The notes beneath the pieces were generated by a model that made no database searches, was not told the DNA's origin, and was given only the letters and a program-made list of their open reading frames with translations. Below are positions 1-7,508 of a stretch of DNA of 43,981 nt, one piece after another. Position 1 is the stretch's first letter. The number at the start of each line of letters is the position of its first letter. A program made the position numbers and the translations under genes. The DNA comes from an uncultured Gammaproteobacteria bacterium (GTDB lineage: Bacteria > Pseudomonadota > Gammaproteobacteria > Francisellales > CACEW01), in NCBI GenBank assembly GCA_902563055.1, contig CACEWE010000011.1:1-43981 (forward strand), written 5' to 3'.

Positions 1-134
1 TAGTTGGATCCTGAAGGCCTAATTTCAAAAAGTAATTTTTTGTAGTGAGTCAATCGAGTTCAGGATGACCCTTCGGTGAGGAACCACGCTTGAACATTAA
101 ACAAGGAATATTGCAATCAGTAGTTAAAATCTAA

Positions 135-169
135 TTGACACTATACAAAAGCAAGCAATCGATTATAAT
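135..169 (+). promoter_or_regulatory. possible coq7 promoter
   Basis: A perfect TATAAT lies at 164-169, about 29 bases before the coq7 ATG, which gives a plausible short leader. A perfect TTGACA lies at 135-140, but the 23-base spacer is too long for an ordinary sigma-70 pair, so the true -35 may be a poor match nearer 141-146. The rest of positions 1-134 shows no gene I can support. Confidence 0.3.
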
Positions 170-197
170 AACAACACCTATATAAACTGGGGATGCC

Positions 198-836
198 ATG
201 CGAAAGCTCAGTATTACAGATCGACTCCTTTCTCACCTGGATCAAGGCCTAAAAACTCTTGCCAATAAAGCACCAAGGCCTCAAAGACCAAACCCCGGTC
301 AAGATATACCCTCGTGTACACTAGATAAACGTACGCAACGTGATATTTCTGGCATGATGCGGGTAAACCATACAGGAGAAGTGTGCGCTCAGGCTTTGTA
401 TTTGGGCCAATCCCTCATGGCGCGCGATCCACAAACGCGTAAGCACTTGCTGCACGCTGCCCAAGAAGAGCAAGATCATTTAATATGGACCCAAACCCGC
501 CTTAACGAGTTATCTAGCCATGGCAGCTATTTAAACCCCTTCTGGTTTGGCGCATCTTATGTTATTGGCGCAGCAGCAGGCTTTGCCGGAGATACATACA
601 GCTATGGCTTTGTCGAAGAAACTGAATATCAAGTAATGGCCCATTTAGAACGCCATTTAGATAAAATTCCAAACGAAGATCAAAAATCCCGCGCCATCCT
701 AAAACAAATGCATCAAGATGAAGCCCATCATGCACATCAAGCAAAAGAAAACGGCGCTAAAGCCATGCCCTGGAGCATTAAAATTCTCATGAAATGCCAA
801 TCTAAAGTCATGACGACATTGGCGTATTATATTTAA
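198..836 (+). CDS. coq7: 5-demethoxyubiquinol hydroxylase Coq7 (di-iron)
   Basis: Coq7 hydroxylates the demethoxy-quinol intermediate late in ubiquinone synthesis, at the inner membrane. The 212-aa length is normal for bacterial Coq7. The di-iron ligand set is visible as repeated Glu and ExxH motifs: E61 in the HTGEVCAQALY segment, E91-Q-D-H94, E143 in the EETEYQV helix, and E175-A-H-H178. The first ~45 residues are a family-variable leader. The ATG at 198 follows a GGGGA four bases upstream; another ATG at 193 is out of frame. The gene stands alone, facing the large minus-strand gene at 892-5320. It supplies the quinone used by the complex I encoded at the other end of the window. The identification rests on the complete motif set and is firm. 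Confidence 0.93.
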   Translation: MRKLSITDRLLSHLDQGLKTLANKAPRPQRPNPGQDIPSCTLDKRTQRDISGMMRVNHTGEVCAQALYLGQSLMARDPQTRKHLLHAAQEEQDHLIWTQTRLNELSSHGSYLNPFWFGASYVIGAAAGFAGDTYSYGFVEETEYQVMAHLERHLDKIPNEDQKSRAILKQMHQDEAHHAHQAKENGAKAMPWSIKILMKCQSKVMTTLAYYI

Positions 837-898
837 GCTGCTTTTTTGCCAAAAAATTGATGTTGCAACATAATTTTATTTAACTTGCTTATCAAGAT

Positions 899-3800
899 CT
901 AAGCGCGGGGGGGCCTTGGGTTAGCTCCACTTCTGGTGGTGGCTCTATTACTTTCTCGCCACGCCCCCCCCCCCCTTCTTGTTCTTTTGAAAACTCCTTC
1001 CCCGTGTTTTTCACGGGAAACTGTCATTTGTTTTTCCTTTATAGCTTGCAAGAAAACCGTCCCATAAAATTTTGCAAGTTTCGACTTGTTGGATGAAAAC
1101 TTTTCATATTGAGATTTTGATAGGCGTATCAGATCGTCAAGATGATCTTTCTTACTCTTCATATTTTTTTCTGGCACAGAAATAATAAGTGGAATTAATC
1201 CGCCTAAATTTTCAATACCATCTAAATTTTCAATAACATCTTCAGTAATGCCAGTAGCGGGTGTGGATGCATCTTTCCGAAACCCTACTTGCTGCATTTT
1301 TTCTTCGAGCTTTGTAATAAAATCTGACGGTATACTATTGAGCTTATCATTTATTTGCAAGCAATCTTTTGCTCTTTGGTACATATCTTTACACCCCACA
1401 AAGTTCATATCTTCAAGGTTTTTCATCAGCTTTTCGACTAATTTTCTGCTCTCCCCCTCAGACATATCAGAAAAATGCGTCTCAAAATCATTTTCCGTAA
1501 CATCTCCGTCAGCGTTACAAATCGAAATTGTTTTATTACGAAATATCTCATAGATAAGCTTTAATCGGTATTCACCTATAATCTTGCTTATTAAACCTTT
1601 GGCGTCAGGCCCATCACCTAAAGATTCCTTTAGTTTCTTAAGCGATTTTAGCATTTTTAGGTTTTCATTAGATTGATCTGATTGAAACAGCTTAGCAGCA
1701 AGAACTGATACTTGCTGTTCTTCTATTGTTACATTCAAAACTATATTATTGACTAGCCCACATAATTTATCTTTTTTAGATGCTTCTGCCGCAGCTTCTT
1801 TAGATTCTTCTGCCGCTGCTTCTTCCGCTGCTTCTTCCACTGCTTCTTTTAAGGCATCTGCTATTTGCGGAATAAATAAATTTATGGCTCCTGGGTTTGC
1901 TTCTAGCAAAGCTTTCTGACCAGGACTTAATGAAGAATCACTCTTCAAGCTCACAAGACTCTCATCCTTGATAAGATCCCAATGCGTAAAATCAGGACAC
2001 AACGCTTCTAGTCCTGTTTTTGAATCTTCCGCACCATCAGCAGCAGCACCAGCAACTTGATTGCAATCTTTCGCAGCAGCAACTATCAAATCAGCCCAGG
2101 CTTTGTTTAAACCTTTAAAAGGCTCCTCATTAGAAGCTTTTTTGGCTATTGTTTCACGCTTTTCGTTAAAAGAAGAGTCTATGCAAATAAAGTTAAGATA
2201 GTCCTTACGCAGTTTCTCTTGTCTTTTGGATTCACATGTGGTTATGATTTCTTGAACCTCACTATCACTATCTTTTCTATCTACGCATTGACCTAAGTCA
2301 TCCAGGTACTTCATCTCACAAGCTGTATAATCCCCAGCTTCAAAAAGACCTTTTAAGTTGCAATTTTTTTTGTCTATGCCATAAACACCATAAAGTAACT
2401 CCACTTTATCCGTTTGATTTAATGCTTTTTCCTCCTTTTCATCCAACGACTGCTCTTGGGATTCATTAGCACCTTTAACCTTATCACCCTCATTAGCTGG
2501 AGCGACTCCTTCAAATGCAACACCTTGGAGCGAACCTTCTGCCCTAAGCTCTTGAACGGCCTGGATAAATGTTTTTCTTTGCGTAGGGGAAGCATTGTCA
2601 AAACTAATACTTACGGTTCCACTTTCACATGCAGCCTTTAGTGCTTTTTTGATAGCATCTACATTTGCACTTCCAAATGAAACGGTATCGTTTTCTTTAT
2701 TTATCTCAATTTTAGCAAGCTCTGGGTCTTTTTCTTTTTGTTGTTTTTGCAACGCTATTATGTTTTGGAGATTAATACCCTTATTAATATCCTTATTAAT
2801 ATCCTTAATTGCTTCGGCACCAGTAGTTTTTTGTTTTTCTTTACTCTGTTCCTCTTGTGCCTGTCTTGCAGCATTTATAAATCTAGTTAACCATGAATTG
2901 CCAGATTCAGTAACATTAGAATGCAGTAAATTTGCAAGAGTGCCTTCCGAAGGTATCCTAGATATTAATCCGTCTAAATTTGAACACGCTCCTAACTTAG
3001 GCTCAAGTTTTTCACACAGTCCTCTAAAAGCTTTATATTCATCACCTTTCATTTTATTTTTTTGCGCATTGTCAATACATTTAATAAGCGCCTCTACGCT
3101 TAGATTAGCTAGCCATGAGTCTTTAGAAGCATCATGATCGGAAGTTTGAAGTGTAGTAATTACCTTCATTAGGTTTTCCATCTCTTGTGGCTGAACTACT
3201 TTAAGTACAGCTTCAACCGGTACAAAACTTTGTACTTCTTTAAGAAATAAGATAAGATCTGATTGTGATTGTGATTTTTCACTCTTTTCTTTAGGTGATA
3301 ATTTCAGCAGCTTTTCCTTGATGGTTTCAGCTATCTGCCTAAGATAATACGGATACAGTTGCTTGGTTAAGTTTTCATGCTGGTTTTCAAGCATGTTTGA
3401 ATTATATTTATCACGATGGCCACACCACGATACAACACTGTCTTTTATATCTTCATTCATAAGCATGAGCTGATCCTGCATAGCATCAAGCTTAATTTCT
3501 TTCATCCATTTGAAATTTTCTAAACGAACTGCTTGTGAAGAACGATTAAGAGCTGCTTCACAGTCCTGATTATTGATTTGTGCTCGGATATACTGAATAA
3601 CACGACTGGCACAAAGGTTGCCATCACTAGATACCAAACCTTGGCTGCCATCAGAACTAGGTTCACAACTTAATTCGTCTATTGTAGGTGCACTGTTATA
3701 AATATTGAAATGAGCTCTATTCATTTGATAACCAATATGAAGCGGCCCAGAAAACCCATTGAGATGATATTTGCGTTCTACAACTTCATCACCCCCCCCA

Positions 3801-4120
3801 GGGAAATAAACCGTAATATTCGCTTCTTCGCCCTCTTGATCCTTTGCACCTATCAGAGCTAACATAGTATCAATAGTAGTAGAGCCTGCACTAATCATAC
3901 TGCCATATAAAAACTTCAGCTGCTCTTTTTCTGCCGGGCTTAGATTACTAGCATTTTTTTTAAGCAATGTGGAAATATGCTTTTTAAGGGGCTCAATAGG
4001 ACTAGACTCAGATCCAACTAAACCGACAAAATAGTCATTAAGTTGTTTTTCACGGGCTTGTGCTTGTGCTAACTGATTAGCTACATTTCCTGTTGTATTT
4101 TTTAGTATATTTTTTACCAA
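899..4120 (-). CDS. large unrecognised protein, C-terminal body (1073 aa from TTG; candidate secreted effector)
   Basis: I do not recognise the family. The chain is hydrophilic and rich in Glu, Lys, Ser and Asn, with no membrane segment. A Glu/Ala-rich stretch near residues 745-775 (EEAAEEAAAEESKEAAAEAS) is a likely coiled coil or helical linker. Residues 105-175 contain H128 (PLHIGYQ), N142 (IYNSAP), Q160 and C170 (DGNLCASRVIQYI), in an order reminiscent of clan CE cysteine proteases. The spacing from N142 to C170 is short for that clan, so this is only a hint. The TTG at 4120 has no Shine-Dalgarno and is probably not a real start; the frame runs on upstream through an Ala-rich tract to a TAA at 4415. 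The last ~25 residues follow a 12-G run and turn abruptly Arg-rich (RTRRGGGAWRESN), unlike the rest of the protein. Confidence 0.55.
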   Translation of the reverse strand: MVKNILKNTTGNVANQLAQAQAREKQLNDYFVGLVGSESSPIEPLKKHISTLLKKNASNLSPAEKEQLKFLYGSMISAGSTTIDTMLALIGAKDQEGEEANITVYFPGGGDEVVERKYHLNGFSGPLHIGYQMNRAHFNIYNSAPTIDELSCEPSSDGSQGLVSSDGNLCASRVIQYIRAQINNQDCEAALNRSSQAVRLENFKWMKEIKLDAMQDQLMLMNEDIKDSVVSWCGHRDKYNSNMLENQHENLTKQLYPYYLRQIAETIKEKLLKLSPKEKSEKSQSQSDLILFLKEVQSFVPVEAVLKVVQPQEMENLMKVITTLQTSDHDASKDSWLANLSVEALIKCIDNAQKNKMKGDEYKAFRGLCEKLEPKLGACSNLDGLISRIPSEGTLANLLHSNVTESGNSWLTRFINAARQAQEEQSKEKQKTTGAEAIKDINKDINKGINLQNIIALQKQQKEKDPELAKIEINKENDTVSFGSANVDAIKKALKAACESGTVSISFDNASPTQRKTFIQAVQELRAEGSLQGVAFEGVAPANEGDKVKGANESQEQSLDEKEEKALNQTDKVELLYGVYGIDKKNCNLKGLFEAGDYTACEMKYLDDLGQCVDRKDSDSEVQEIITTCESKRQEKLRKDYLNFICIDSSFNEKRETIAKKASNEEPFKGLNKAWADLIVAAAKDCNQVAGAAADGAEDSKTGLEALCPDFTHWDLIKDESLVSLKSDSSLSPGQKALLEANPGAINLFIPQIADALKEAVEEAAEEAAAEESKEAAAEASKKDKLCGLVNNIVLNVTIEEQQVSVLAAKLFQSDQSNENLKMLKSLKKLKESLGDGPDAKGLISKIIGEYRLKLIYEIFRNKTISICNADGDVTENDFETHFSDMSEGESRKLVEKLMKNLEDMNFVGCKDMYQRAKDCLQINDKLNSIPSDFITKLEEKMQQVGFRKDASTPATGITEDVIENLDGIENLGGLIPLIISVPEKNMKSKKDHLDDLIRLSKSQYEKFSSNKSKLAKFYGTVFLQAIKEKQMTVSREKHGEGVFKRTRRGGGAWRESNRATTRSGANPRPPRA
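964..975 (-). repeat. 12-base G run (coding strand) near the 3' end of the large gene
   Basis: Twelve consecutive C on the + strand, read as G12 by the minus-strand gene. With 12 G the gene ends at 899 with an Arg-rich tail. With 11 (or 14) G it ends at 892, with a tail containing VIEPPPEVELTQGPPALRS. With 13 G it stops within about ten codons, after VARK. A second short run (C7 on the coding strand, 913-907) lies just downstream. Runs of this length are prone to slippage in cells and to miscounting in assemblies. Confidence 0.85.
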
Positions 4121-4189
4121 TAATTTTGATAAGGAGCTGGTATAACCTTCTGTTACTACTTGTTGTGCTACTTGTTTTGCTACTTGTTG

Positions 4190-4695
4190 TGCTGCTTGTT
4201 GTGCTTGTTGTGCAGCTGTTGCTGCTGATACTGCTGATGCTGCTGATGCTGCTGCTGCTGCTGCTGCTACTGCTGGTGCTGCTGCTGCTGCTGGTGCTGA
4301 TACTCCTGATGCTGCTGCTTCTGGTGCTGCTGCTTCTGGTGCTGGTGCTGCCGCTGCTGCTGATGCTGCTGATGCTGCTGATGCTGATGCTGATGCTGAT
4401 GCTGATGCTGCTGCTTATGCTTCTTCTACTGCTGGTGCTCCTGGTGCTGCTGGTGCTGCTCCTGGTGCTGCTAATGCTGCTGCCAAAATATGTCCTCCTG
4501 CCCCTGCTAATGCTTGTAGTGCTTGTAGTGCTTGTTGTGCTTGTTGTGCTGCTGGTGCTGCTGCTGCTGATGCTGATGCTGCTGCTCCTAATTCTTCTTC
4601 TGATGCTGATGCTGATGCTGCTGCTGCTGATGCTGGTGCTGCTGATGCTGGTGCTGCTTATGATGGTGCTGCTGATGCTGATGCTGATGCTTTAT
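4190..4695 (-). repeat. imperfect trinucleotide tract coding Ala/Ser/Pro
   Basis: About 500 bases made almost wholly of TGC, TGA and TGG triplets on the + strand, read on the minus strand as GCA (Ala), TCA (Ser) and CCA (Pro), with occasional Gly, Glu, Val, Leu and Gln. The ends grade into Gln/Ala/Val-rich coding sequence. Two triplets are TTA on the + strand (4415-4417 and 4658-4660), giving TAA stops in the gene's frame. The open frame on the + strand (poly-Leu/Val) is a by-product of the repeat. Confidence 0.85.
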
Positions 4696-5320
4696 AAAAC
4701 TGTGAATCATAAGATAGTCCAAGATCTATACTCTGTCGCATTCCATATAAACTATATTTAAATTCATCGGGTGAGAAAATTATATTTTGTTGATCTGCTC
4801 CTAGTACTAATGCTGCTAGTTGGGCTAGTTGGACTGGTGGGACTGGTGGGACTAGTGATGCTGATCCTTGATCTTGAGCATAAGATAGGGGAGACAAAAA
4901 TTCTTGATAACCCGGATACAAAAATAAACCTGATAGTTGTCCATACCCAACAGATTGAGCCTGAACTCCACCCATTTGTATTGCTTGTGGCGCTAGTATA
5001 GTACCACATTCTACTTCTGGTAGTTGTAGCGGTAGTACTGGTGATGATTGTAGTGGTGCTCCTAGTGCTGCTCCTGCTCCTGCTGCTGCTGCTGCTGCTG
5101 CTGCTAATGCTTGTTGTGCTTGCAAAATAACTCTTCCTGCTCCTCCTGCTAATGCTCGTCGTGCTTGTGCTGCTAGTTCTGCTTGTGCGGCTAGTTCTGC
5201 TTGTGCGGCTAGTTCTGCTTGTGCGGCTAGTTCTGATTTTCTCCCTAATTCTGATTTTCTAATTTCCTCTCGTACCACACCAGGAACATCAGAAGCGTAT
5301 TTTGTTGATCTAGGGCGCAT
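4658..5320 (-). CDS. large unrecognised protein, N-terminal part (220 aa, ends at in-frame stop)
   Basis: I do not recognise this sequence. It opens with a short charged region (MRPRSTKYASDVPG), followed by tandem ELAAQA hexapeptides, an Ala/Gly-rich stretch with a run of eight Ala, then a more ordinary region with Tyr, Pro and Leu (GYGQLSGLFLYPGYQEFL; IIFSPDEFKYSLYGMRQS), and finally enters the Ala/Ser tract, where a TAA ends it. The ATG at 5320 is well supported: GGAG lies at 5332-5329, seven bases or so upstream, and a TTGACG-17-TATAAT promoter sits just before that. The frame continues unchanged past the stop into the body at 899-4120, so this is more likely the N-terminus of one long protein than a separate gene. 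There is no signal peptide or membrane segment. Confidence 0.6.
   Translation of the reverse strand: MRPRSTKYASDVPGVVREEIRKSELGRKSELAAQAELAAQAELAAQAELAAQARRALAGGAGRVILQAQQALAAAAAAAAGAGAALGAPLQSSPVLPLQLPEVECGTILAPQAIQMGGVQAQSVGYGQLSGLFLYPGYQEFLSPLSYAQDQGSASLVPPVPPVQLAQLAALVLGADQQNIIFSPDEFKYSLYGMRQSIDLGLSYDSQFYKASASASAAPS
5173..5234 (-). repeat. 18-bp tandem repeat coding ELAAQA
   Basis: Three exact 18-base units (5173-5190, 5191-5208, 5209-5226) and a partial fourth to about 5234, within the coding region. Each unit encodes the hexapeptide ELAAQA in the minus-strand gene, likely forming a continuous amphipathic helix. Exact units imply recent expansion, and the copy number may vary between strains. 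Confidence 0.85.
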
Positions 5321-5351
5321 CTATATTTCTCCAAATTCAAGCCAATACCAC

Positions 5352-5380
5352 ATTATATTACAGTACCAGTAATACGTCAA
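5352..5380 (-). promoter_or_regulatory. sigma-70 promoter of the large gene
   Basis: On the minus strand TTGACG (5380-5375) and TATAAT (5357-5352) are separated by exactly 17 bases, five of six and six of six matches to consensus. Transcription would begin near 5345, and the ATG at 5320 follows GGAG at 5332-5329. This is one of the two best-looking promoters in the window and marks 5320 as the real gene start. Confidence 0.75.
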
Positions 5381-5669
5381 GCTTTTTTATATAGATATAA
5401 AATTATATAAAAAAGGATTAAACCACCACTTTAATTGACAAAATAAACGTTTTTTCATTATCTTATAAGAAATCATCATAAAATATAAAATGCCAACAAA
5501 CCAGACTTAAAATAAGGCCTTTATACCTTAATAGGACTATTTTTTCCTGTTTTTTTGAAGAAAAGTTTTTTGCGCATATAAGTGGCAATAACTCTTTGAA
5601 TTACAATACACATCTACCCATGTATATACTCTAAAGAGAAGACATTTAAAGAACTAAAAAGCCTGTAGC
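5381..5669. other. AT-rich intergenic region, no gene seen
   Basis: Nearly 290 bases without a supportable reading frame on either strand. A short stem (TAAGG with CCTTA, 5512-5531) followed by T residues on the minus strand could be a weak terminator for the gene ending at 5670, but it is 140 bases away and the stem is only five pairs. Confidence 0.4.
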
Positions 5670-6449
5670 TTAAACCTTAGACCGAAACCAAGGTAACCAC
5701 TTTGAGGTGCGCTGTTGATACGCTCGATATACCGCACCACGTGATTGTAAAGATTGTTGCTCAGTAAGATCAATCGTCCACTTAAAAAATACAAGCAATA
5801 ATACCGCCGGAGAAATAAGTCCTATAAAACCATACGGATACGGCCAAGCACACAGCGCAAAACCACACCAATTTAACCACTCAAAAAAGTAATTCGGATG
5901 ACGGCTATAACGCCACCAACCCCGCTCACAAACGGCATCTTTTTGTTTTTCTTGCTGCAAAAAACGCTTTAAGGATGCATCACAAAACCATTGATTAATA
6001 ATGGCTATCAAACTGATGCTTGCACCAATATAAAAATACCCCCGCGTAGCCACATCATGGGCCTGTTGGTTAAAAATAATAAAGACCATGGCAATGGCAT
6101 AAAACAATACACCTTGAAATAAATAATTCCATAAAAACGCCGCCGCCTGCGACAAGGTCCAGTTTTTTGACAGTATATGGTACCGTGGATCTACCTTGTT
6201 TTTTAAAATGCGATCTCTAAAAAAATACACTCCAAGACGCAATCCCCAAAACAAACCCAAGGCCAATAACACCGTGTTTTCTAGATCACGCCGCGGCGAA
6301 TAGGCATAAGCACATAACATCACCACCATATGCCCCAAAACCCAAAAGCCATCAATCACCGAAACATTATCCGTTAGCAACATCCAAATCCAGGCAATAA
6401 ACACCACCAACAAACTCAACAAAAGACTCACTATCACCACTTCTATCAT
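5670..6449 (-). CDS. DUF1295-type integral membrane protein (steroid 5-alpha-reductase-like fold)
   Basis: A multi-pass membrane protein of 259 aa with about six or seven hydrophobic segments. Near the C-terminus it has GWWRYSRHPNYFFEWLNW, the signature of the DUF1295 family, which is related to the C-terminal domain of steroid 5-alpha-reductases and isoprenylcysteine methyltransferases. In those families the RHPNY region contributes to cofactor binding; the substrate in bacteria is mostly unknown. The frame is open to 6587, but I place the start at 6449 (MIEVVIVS), because GGGGAGG lies seven bases upstream and the longer start would lie inside pdxH. It follows pdxH by 16 bases and is probably cotranscribed with it. 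A decayed partial copy of this gene lies on the other side of pdxH (7308-7400). The family call is firm; the function is open. Confidence 0.8.
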   Translation of the reverse strand: MIEVVIVSLLLSLLVVFIAWIWMLLTDNVSVIDGFWVLGHMVVMLCAYAYSPRRDLENTVLLALGLFWGLRLGVYFFRDRILKNKVDPRYHILSKNWTLSQAAAFLWNYLFQGVLFYAIAMVFIIFNQQAHDVATRGYFYIGASISLIAIINQWFCDASLKRFLQQEKQKDAVCERGWWRYSRHPNYFFEWLNWCGFALCAWPYPYGFIGLISPAVLLLVFFKWTIDLTEQQSLQSRGAVYRAYQQRTSKWLPWFRSKV

Positions 6450-6465
6450 ACTTTTACCCTCCCCT

Positions 6466-7104
6466 TTAAGGCCATAACCTGGTTTTTTCCCAGGCTGTAT
6501 CTGTTTTTTGATAGGCAATTCTATCATGCATACGATTTCTCTGTCCAACCCAAAACTCCCAATAACTTGGCTCAAGCACATAACCACCCCAATGTGCAGG
6601 GCGCTCTAATGTGCCTGCATCTTGATACGCTTGTAACTTCTCCTCAAATGCATGCTTAAGCGTCTCTCTTGAATCTAGTGGCTGGCTCTGCAAAGAAACA
6701 CTTGCTGCAATATTAGATAAAACTTTTCTTTGATCAAAATAGGCATCTGAGTCTTTTGCATCAATTTTATAAGCTCGGCCCTCTATACGAACCTGACGCT
6801 CAATGCTTGGCCACCAAAAACTTGCAGCAAGGGCATTATTTTCTTCAAGCTGCCTTGCTTTTGCACTGTTATAGTTGGTAAAAAATACGATACCACGCGC
6901 ATCATAATGCTTCATCAAAACATAACGAACATGGGGCTTATTCCCCTCTACTGTGGCAATTGCCATGGCATTTGGCTCAAGAGCATTATGGGCTTGGGCT
7001 AGACTAAAAAATGTCTCAAACAAATCCAAGGGGTCACTTGGCGCATCAGCAGATGTAAAGGGCGTATTATCATACTGCATCGACATATCATATTGATCTG
7101 GCAT
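6466..7104 (-). CDS. pdxH: pyridoxamine/pyridoxine 5'-phosphate oxidase
   Basis: PdxH is an FMN-dependent cytosolic oxidase that converts pyridoxine or pyridoxamine 5'-phosphate to pyridoxal 5'-phosphate, the last step of vitamin B6 synthesis and salvage. Family landmarks are present: PHVRYVLMKHYDARGIVFFTNY, the WWPSIERQVRIEG segment, RPAHWGGYVLEP, and the C-terminal EFWVGQRNRMHDRI with a terminal RLWP (usually RLAP or RLSP). From the chosen start the protein is 212 aa, the usual length. I use the ATG at 7104 (MPDQYDMSM) rather than 7125, since GGAGGAAGGG lies immediately upstream of it. It is the first gene of a two-gene unit with the DUF1295 protein. Its promoter region contains a 7-bp inverted repeat. 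Confidence 0.93.
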   Translation of the reverse strand: MPDQYDMSMQYDNTPFTSADAPSDPLDLFETFFSLAQAHNALEPNAMAIATVEGNKPHVRYVLMKHYDARGIVFFTNYNSAKARQLEENNALAASFWWPSIERQVRIEGRAYKIDAKDSDAYFDQRKVLSNIAASVSLQSQPLDSRETLKHAFEEKLQAYQDAGTLERPAHWGGYVLEPSYWEFWVGQRNRMHDRIAYQKTDTAWEKTRLWP

Positions 7105-7136
7105 TTCCCTTCCTCCCCAAGTCAATTCCCCAAACC

Positions 7137-7156
7137 ATTATAAGCATAATATGCTT
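7137..7156 (-). promoter_or_regulatory. pdxH -10 box with overlapping inverted repeat
   Basis: A perfect TATAAT reads on the minus strand at 7142-7137, about 33 bases before the pdxH ATG. No good -35 is visible; the position is an A/T run. Directly upstream, in the spacer, is a near-perfect inverted repeat AAGCATA-A-TATGCTT (7142-7156). A dimeric repressor could bind there, but no regulator is encoded nearby. Confidence 0.4.
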
Positions 7157-7307
7157 TATAAAAAACCTAGAGATAGAGTTTTGGACAATATTTAAGAAAA
7201 AGGACTCAAACCCTAAGCTAATACGAACGGTGTTGTATCTGGATATCGATTTGTGCTACTGATCCATACGATCGCCTAGTGCCTCCTGCGCAGCCTCAGC
7301 GCACATA

Positions 7308-7400
7308 TCCTTTTTATTTTTCTTGCTTTAAAAAATACTTTTAAGATGCAACCTAAAACCATTGACACACCATTGTAATTAAGCCAATACGTGCACCAAT
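7308..7400 (-). pseudogene. decayed fragment of a second DUF1295 gene
   Basis: On the minus strand this stretch reads IGARIGLITMVCQWF, stop, VAS, stop, KYFLKQEK, stop. That aligns without gaps to IGASISLIAIINQWF-CDAS-LKRFLQQEKQ of the intact DUF1295 protein (about 6030-5938). The DNA is also visibly similar along its length. At least three stops show that it is dead. The remainder of 7105-7508 shows no gene I can support. A TATAAT at 7457-7462 could serve the next gene, but it lacks a -35. Confidence 0.75.
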
Positions 7401-7508
7401 TTAACATCCTTTAGGCCCTAAAGGCAGGATTTTCACGGCAACCTTGATAAAAAAACTATAATATTGTAACAAATAATGCTATTATATGGATTATGAAAAT
7501 TTGATTTA

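Larger units (their letters stand above)
892..5320 (-). pseudogene. whole locus of a large unrecognised protein, interrupted by two in-frame TAA codons
   Basis: Positions 5320 down to 899 form one reading frame of 1474 codons, broken only by TAA at 4660-4658 and TAA at 4417-4415. Both stops lie inside the Ala/Ser/Pro trinucleotide tract, and the frame is the same before, between and after them. Each is one base away from TCA (Ser), the dominant neighbouring codon. A good promoter and ribosome binding site precede 5320, but no credible start follows the second stop: no in-frame ATG and no Shine-Dalgarno before the TTG at 4120. I therefore read this as one gene now broken, or intact with base errors in a hard-to-sequence repeat. 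If the G run at 964-975 had 11 bases, the frame would end at 892 instead of 899. The two open parts are described separately. Confidence 0.6.

Noticed and set aside
842..880. Terminator for coq7 (T6-GCC-A6, and the ATGTTGCAACAT palindrome followed by AATTTTATTT)
   Set aside because: The stems are all A/T or have no proper loop, and no GC-rich stem leads into the T residues; too weak to annotate.
2595..3137. A + strand 180-residue hydrophobic frame inside the large minus-strand gene
   Set aside because: Its Ser/Leu/Ala-rich hydrophobic composition is what an antisense reading of a Glu/Lys-rich helix-forming protein produces; no start signal is seen.
4093..4761. A + strand frame encoding an extremely Leu/Val-rich 222-residue sequence
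   Set aside because: It is the by-product of the CTG-type triplet tract read in another frame; it has no ribosome binding site, and the minus-strand frame continues on both sides with normal coding composition.
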